From NCBI GenBank assembly GCA_028023455.1, contig JAQFVV010012416.1, forward strand, positions 3,393,594 to 3,457,593: 64,000 nucleotides of DNA, in the 5' to 3' direction. Below are positions 62,247 to 64,000 of this stretch, in pieces. This DNA comes from Epiperipatus broadwayi (taxonomy: Eukaryota; Onychophora; Udeonychophora; Euonychophora; Peripatidae). The translations under genes and the position numbers were made by a program. Under the pieces are notes generated by a model that saw nothing but the letters and a program-made list of their open reading frames with translations, was not told the DNA's origin and did no database searches. Position 1 is the first letter of the stretch. Each line of letters begins with the position of its first letter.

Positions 62247-62355
62247 AAATTTCTATAGCATAAAACACACAATGTATAATTTAAAAGATTTGTAAAGAAT
62301 GGTCTTATATATAAGTATATATTGAAGTAATTAGTCAATTTATAAAGAAAAATGT

Positions 62356-63285
62356 GTGAAATTTATAATTTATTTAATTGTTACTTGGGAAGACTCACAC
62401 AATGAACTTAAATATTTAGACATTCATATACAACAAGATGCAAATCAACTAAAGTACAGTATGTGTATTAAGCCTTTAGAAGCTGGAGGCTTCACACACT
62501 CTAAAACAAACTCACTTTGCTCACACAAATTTTACAGAACTTTCATTATTTCTTTTTCATAATTATCACTTTTGTAAGTTTGAAGCTTCTCACAAAACTC
62601 ACATCGAACAATATTTAAAAGACCTCACTAACAGTGGATTCAAATACAGCCATCTTACAACAAAGGTAAAACAATTTTACCAAAAATACCAACTCTTCCA
62701 AAGATGACAGACCACGGTTTCTACTTCTACACATCCATTCCCTTACTAAAAACTTTATTAAATGTTTCTCTCCTTCTTTCAAGCTAAGTTTTTATACCCC
62801 ACCCCACCATTCAACCAATAGATTAATGAATAATTCAAAAGGTGCCTATACTCTGATCAGATTCCATGCTTCCAAATTGTTTGCAGTGCCATATACTATG
62901 GTAAATTCCATGAAACTCTCTCCTTGAGTCTCTCAGCACTGTTACTTATACAAAAGAGCTCTTAATAAATCAGAATATAATTCCATCTTTATAAAATACC
63001 AAAGGGCCACCAGTCATGTGTTTGAATTGTATTCTGATTCTATCACATGCATAGAATGACATTACTCTATTGCCTTCTTATTTCATCATATGCATAGAAT
63101 ACCATGACTTTAAATGTAAAATCAAAGAAACATAGCTTATAGCTAACAATGCCTATTCTAAACCAAAAGAAAGCATGATTTTCCCTCTCCAAAAAATTGA
63201 CATTCTAATTCACTTTGCATATATTTAAATATTTGTTGCATACATATTACACCATGCTCAAACAATCCACATACTATCATTATGA
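62356..63285 (+). pseudogene. Second Penelope-like element, heavily decayed
   Basis: Frame 62356-62562 has HNELKYLDIHIQQDANQLKY and CIKPLEAGGFTHSK, matching the post-YVDD region of the 60-61.5 kb PLE. Further pieces in shifting frames follow: NRLMNNSKGAYTLIRFHASK, YKRALNKSEYNSIF and RATSHVFEL, then KIKET and SKPKESMIFPL-like GIY-YIG remnants to about 63280. There are many stops and frameshifts. The upstream RT motifs are missing. Confidence 0.7.
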
Positions 63286-63519
63286 GAAGATAAAACTTTT
63301 TGAAAGTGCTCATCTAATTGATACTACAATTTTTACTTAGCCCCATCACTACCTGCATTTTAAACCATTAAGCATCACATGATCACATTTCCTATACTAG
63401 CACATTAATTGTTGATAAACAGAGCAAAACTCTCCATACAGTATTGCCACCTGTGCTAAACAGAGTAATCAATGGATGCCAGAAGGCTTGTGCATAAAAT
63501 CCCTATCTAATGCCTACTC

Positions 63520-63578
63520 ATCTAATATCCCCAGACTAGTTTCTGGCTTGTGGCCTTCGTCAGTGAGGAGCTTTGGAT
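63520..63578 (-). ncRNA. Hammerhead ribozyme, copy e
   Basis: On the minus strand: CTGACGA 63557-63563 (legal CUGANGA), stem II GGC/GCC, GAAA, GUC 63534-63536 with cleavage predicted after 63534. The inner stem I is TCCTCA/TGGGGA. The outer helix ATCCAA (63573-63578) pairs with TTAGAT (63520-63525) with one mismatch. All catalytic positions are intact, in the element with the youngest-looking TIRs. Confidence 0.8.
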
Positions 63579-63683
63579 CTGAGAGCACTGCATCTAGATC
63601 TTAGAATCCAATGCAACCCTCTAGCAACCACCTTTTATCTCTACTTAACTACAAAACTATGAGAATAAAATTGAAAACACAAA

Positions 63684-63833
63684 AAATATTTTCAATCTAA
63701 GCTCAATAGCTTATATAGTCATATGGGTCTGAACTCAGTTCAGCACCCATACATTTTGAAATATTTTCAATCTAAGCTCAATAGCTTATATAGTCATATG
63801 GGTCTGAACTCAGTTCAGCACCCATACATTTTG
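63684..63833. repeat. 75-bp tandem duplication
   Basis: AAATATTTTCAATCTAAGCT at 63684 recurs at 63759, and both copies run to CCCATACATTTTG with no difference seen. Confidence 0.95.
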
Positions 63834-64000
63834 GTGTCTTTGGCTCTTTTACAACCATAGCCACCACTATCCTATTAGGCAGGATTGGTGTTAAACCATT
63901 AAGCATCACATGATCACATTTCCTATGCACAAGCCTTCTGGCATCCATTGATTACTCTGTTTAGCACAGGTGGCAATACTGTATGGAGAGTTTTGCTCTA

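Larger units (their letters stand above)
63421..63999 (-). mobile_element. Hammerhead-bearing foldback element, copy e (perfect 76-bp TIRs)
   Basis: TIRs 63421-63496 and 63924-63999 appear identical over 76 bp. The interior has the hammerhead (minus strand), AATGCAACCCTCTAGC, a 75-bp tandem duplication and TAGCCACCACTATCCTATTA as in copy b. A segment AAACCATTAAGCATCACATG… just outside the left TIR (from about 63363) recurs inside, before the right TIR (from about 63894). Confidence 0.9.

Overview
This is an AT-rich, intron- and transposon-laden piece of an animal genome. Three exons of a vertebrate-EAAT2-like (SLC1A family) glutamate transporter, RTE and Penelope-like retroelements, short tRNA-derived SINEs, and TA/CA/TAG microsatellites point to an invertebrate. 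A mollusc, probably a cephalopod, fits best, but that is inference from repeat style and not from a marker gene. No bacterial operon, CRISPR array, rRNA or functional tRNA gene is seen.

Layout. About 1-35.4 kb is intergenic or 3' flank. It is made of foldback (inverted-repeat) elements, a tandem tRNA-like SINE array (17.1-17.75 kb), decayed non-LTR and Ty3-type retrotransposon pieces (19.1-20.9 kb), TIR elements (23.6-24.2 and 31.4-32.3 kb), and one CpG-bearing patch near 12.2-13.4 kb that could be a promoter or 5' exon. From 35.4 kb rightwards the window lies in the 3' half of the transporter gene, read on the minus strand. Exons are at 55192-55386, 41827-41961 and 35381-35642, with matching splice phases and a stop codon. 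Upstream exons are not in the window.

The two complete introns are packed with transposons. They hold a decayed RTE retrotransposon (39.06-41.69 kb), a 5.6-kb LTR retrotransposon with 2.09-kb LTRs and only gag inside (44.74-50.38 kb), SINEs and palindromic elements. The flank beyond the first exon (55.4-64 kb) holds at least three Penelope-like element (PLE) pieces, two of them GIY-YIG domain copies forming a 445-bp inverted repeat.

The most interesting signal is a family of foldback elements (near 1.05, 25.0, 44.4, 52.9 and 63.5 kb) that carry what reads as a hammerhead ribozyme. It has a CUGANGA core, a short stem II, GAAA, a minimal stem III and a GUC cleavage site. A two-part stem I (6 bp, small internal loop, 6 bp) pairs across the core in the best copies. 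A related but degraded motif sits in the terminal region of the inverted PLE pair (59.8 kb) and in a 490-bp foldback at 4.4-4.8 kb. Hammerheads are known from PLEs and from small non-autonomous metazoan retrozymes. The combination here, a hammerhead inside a perfect-TIR foldback next to coding PLEs, suggests a non-autonomous hammerhead-bearing family mobilised by PLE proteins.
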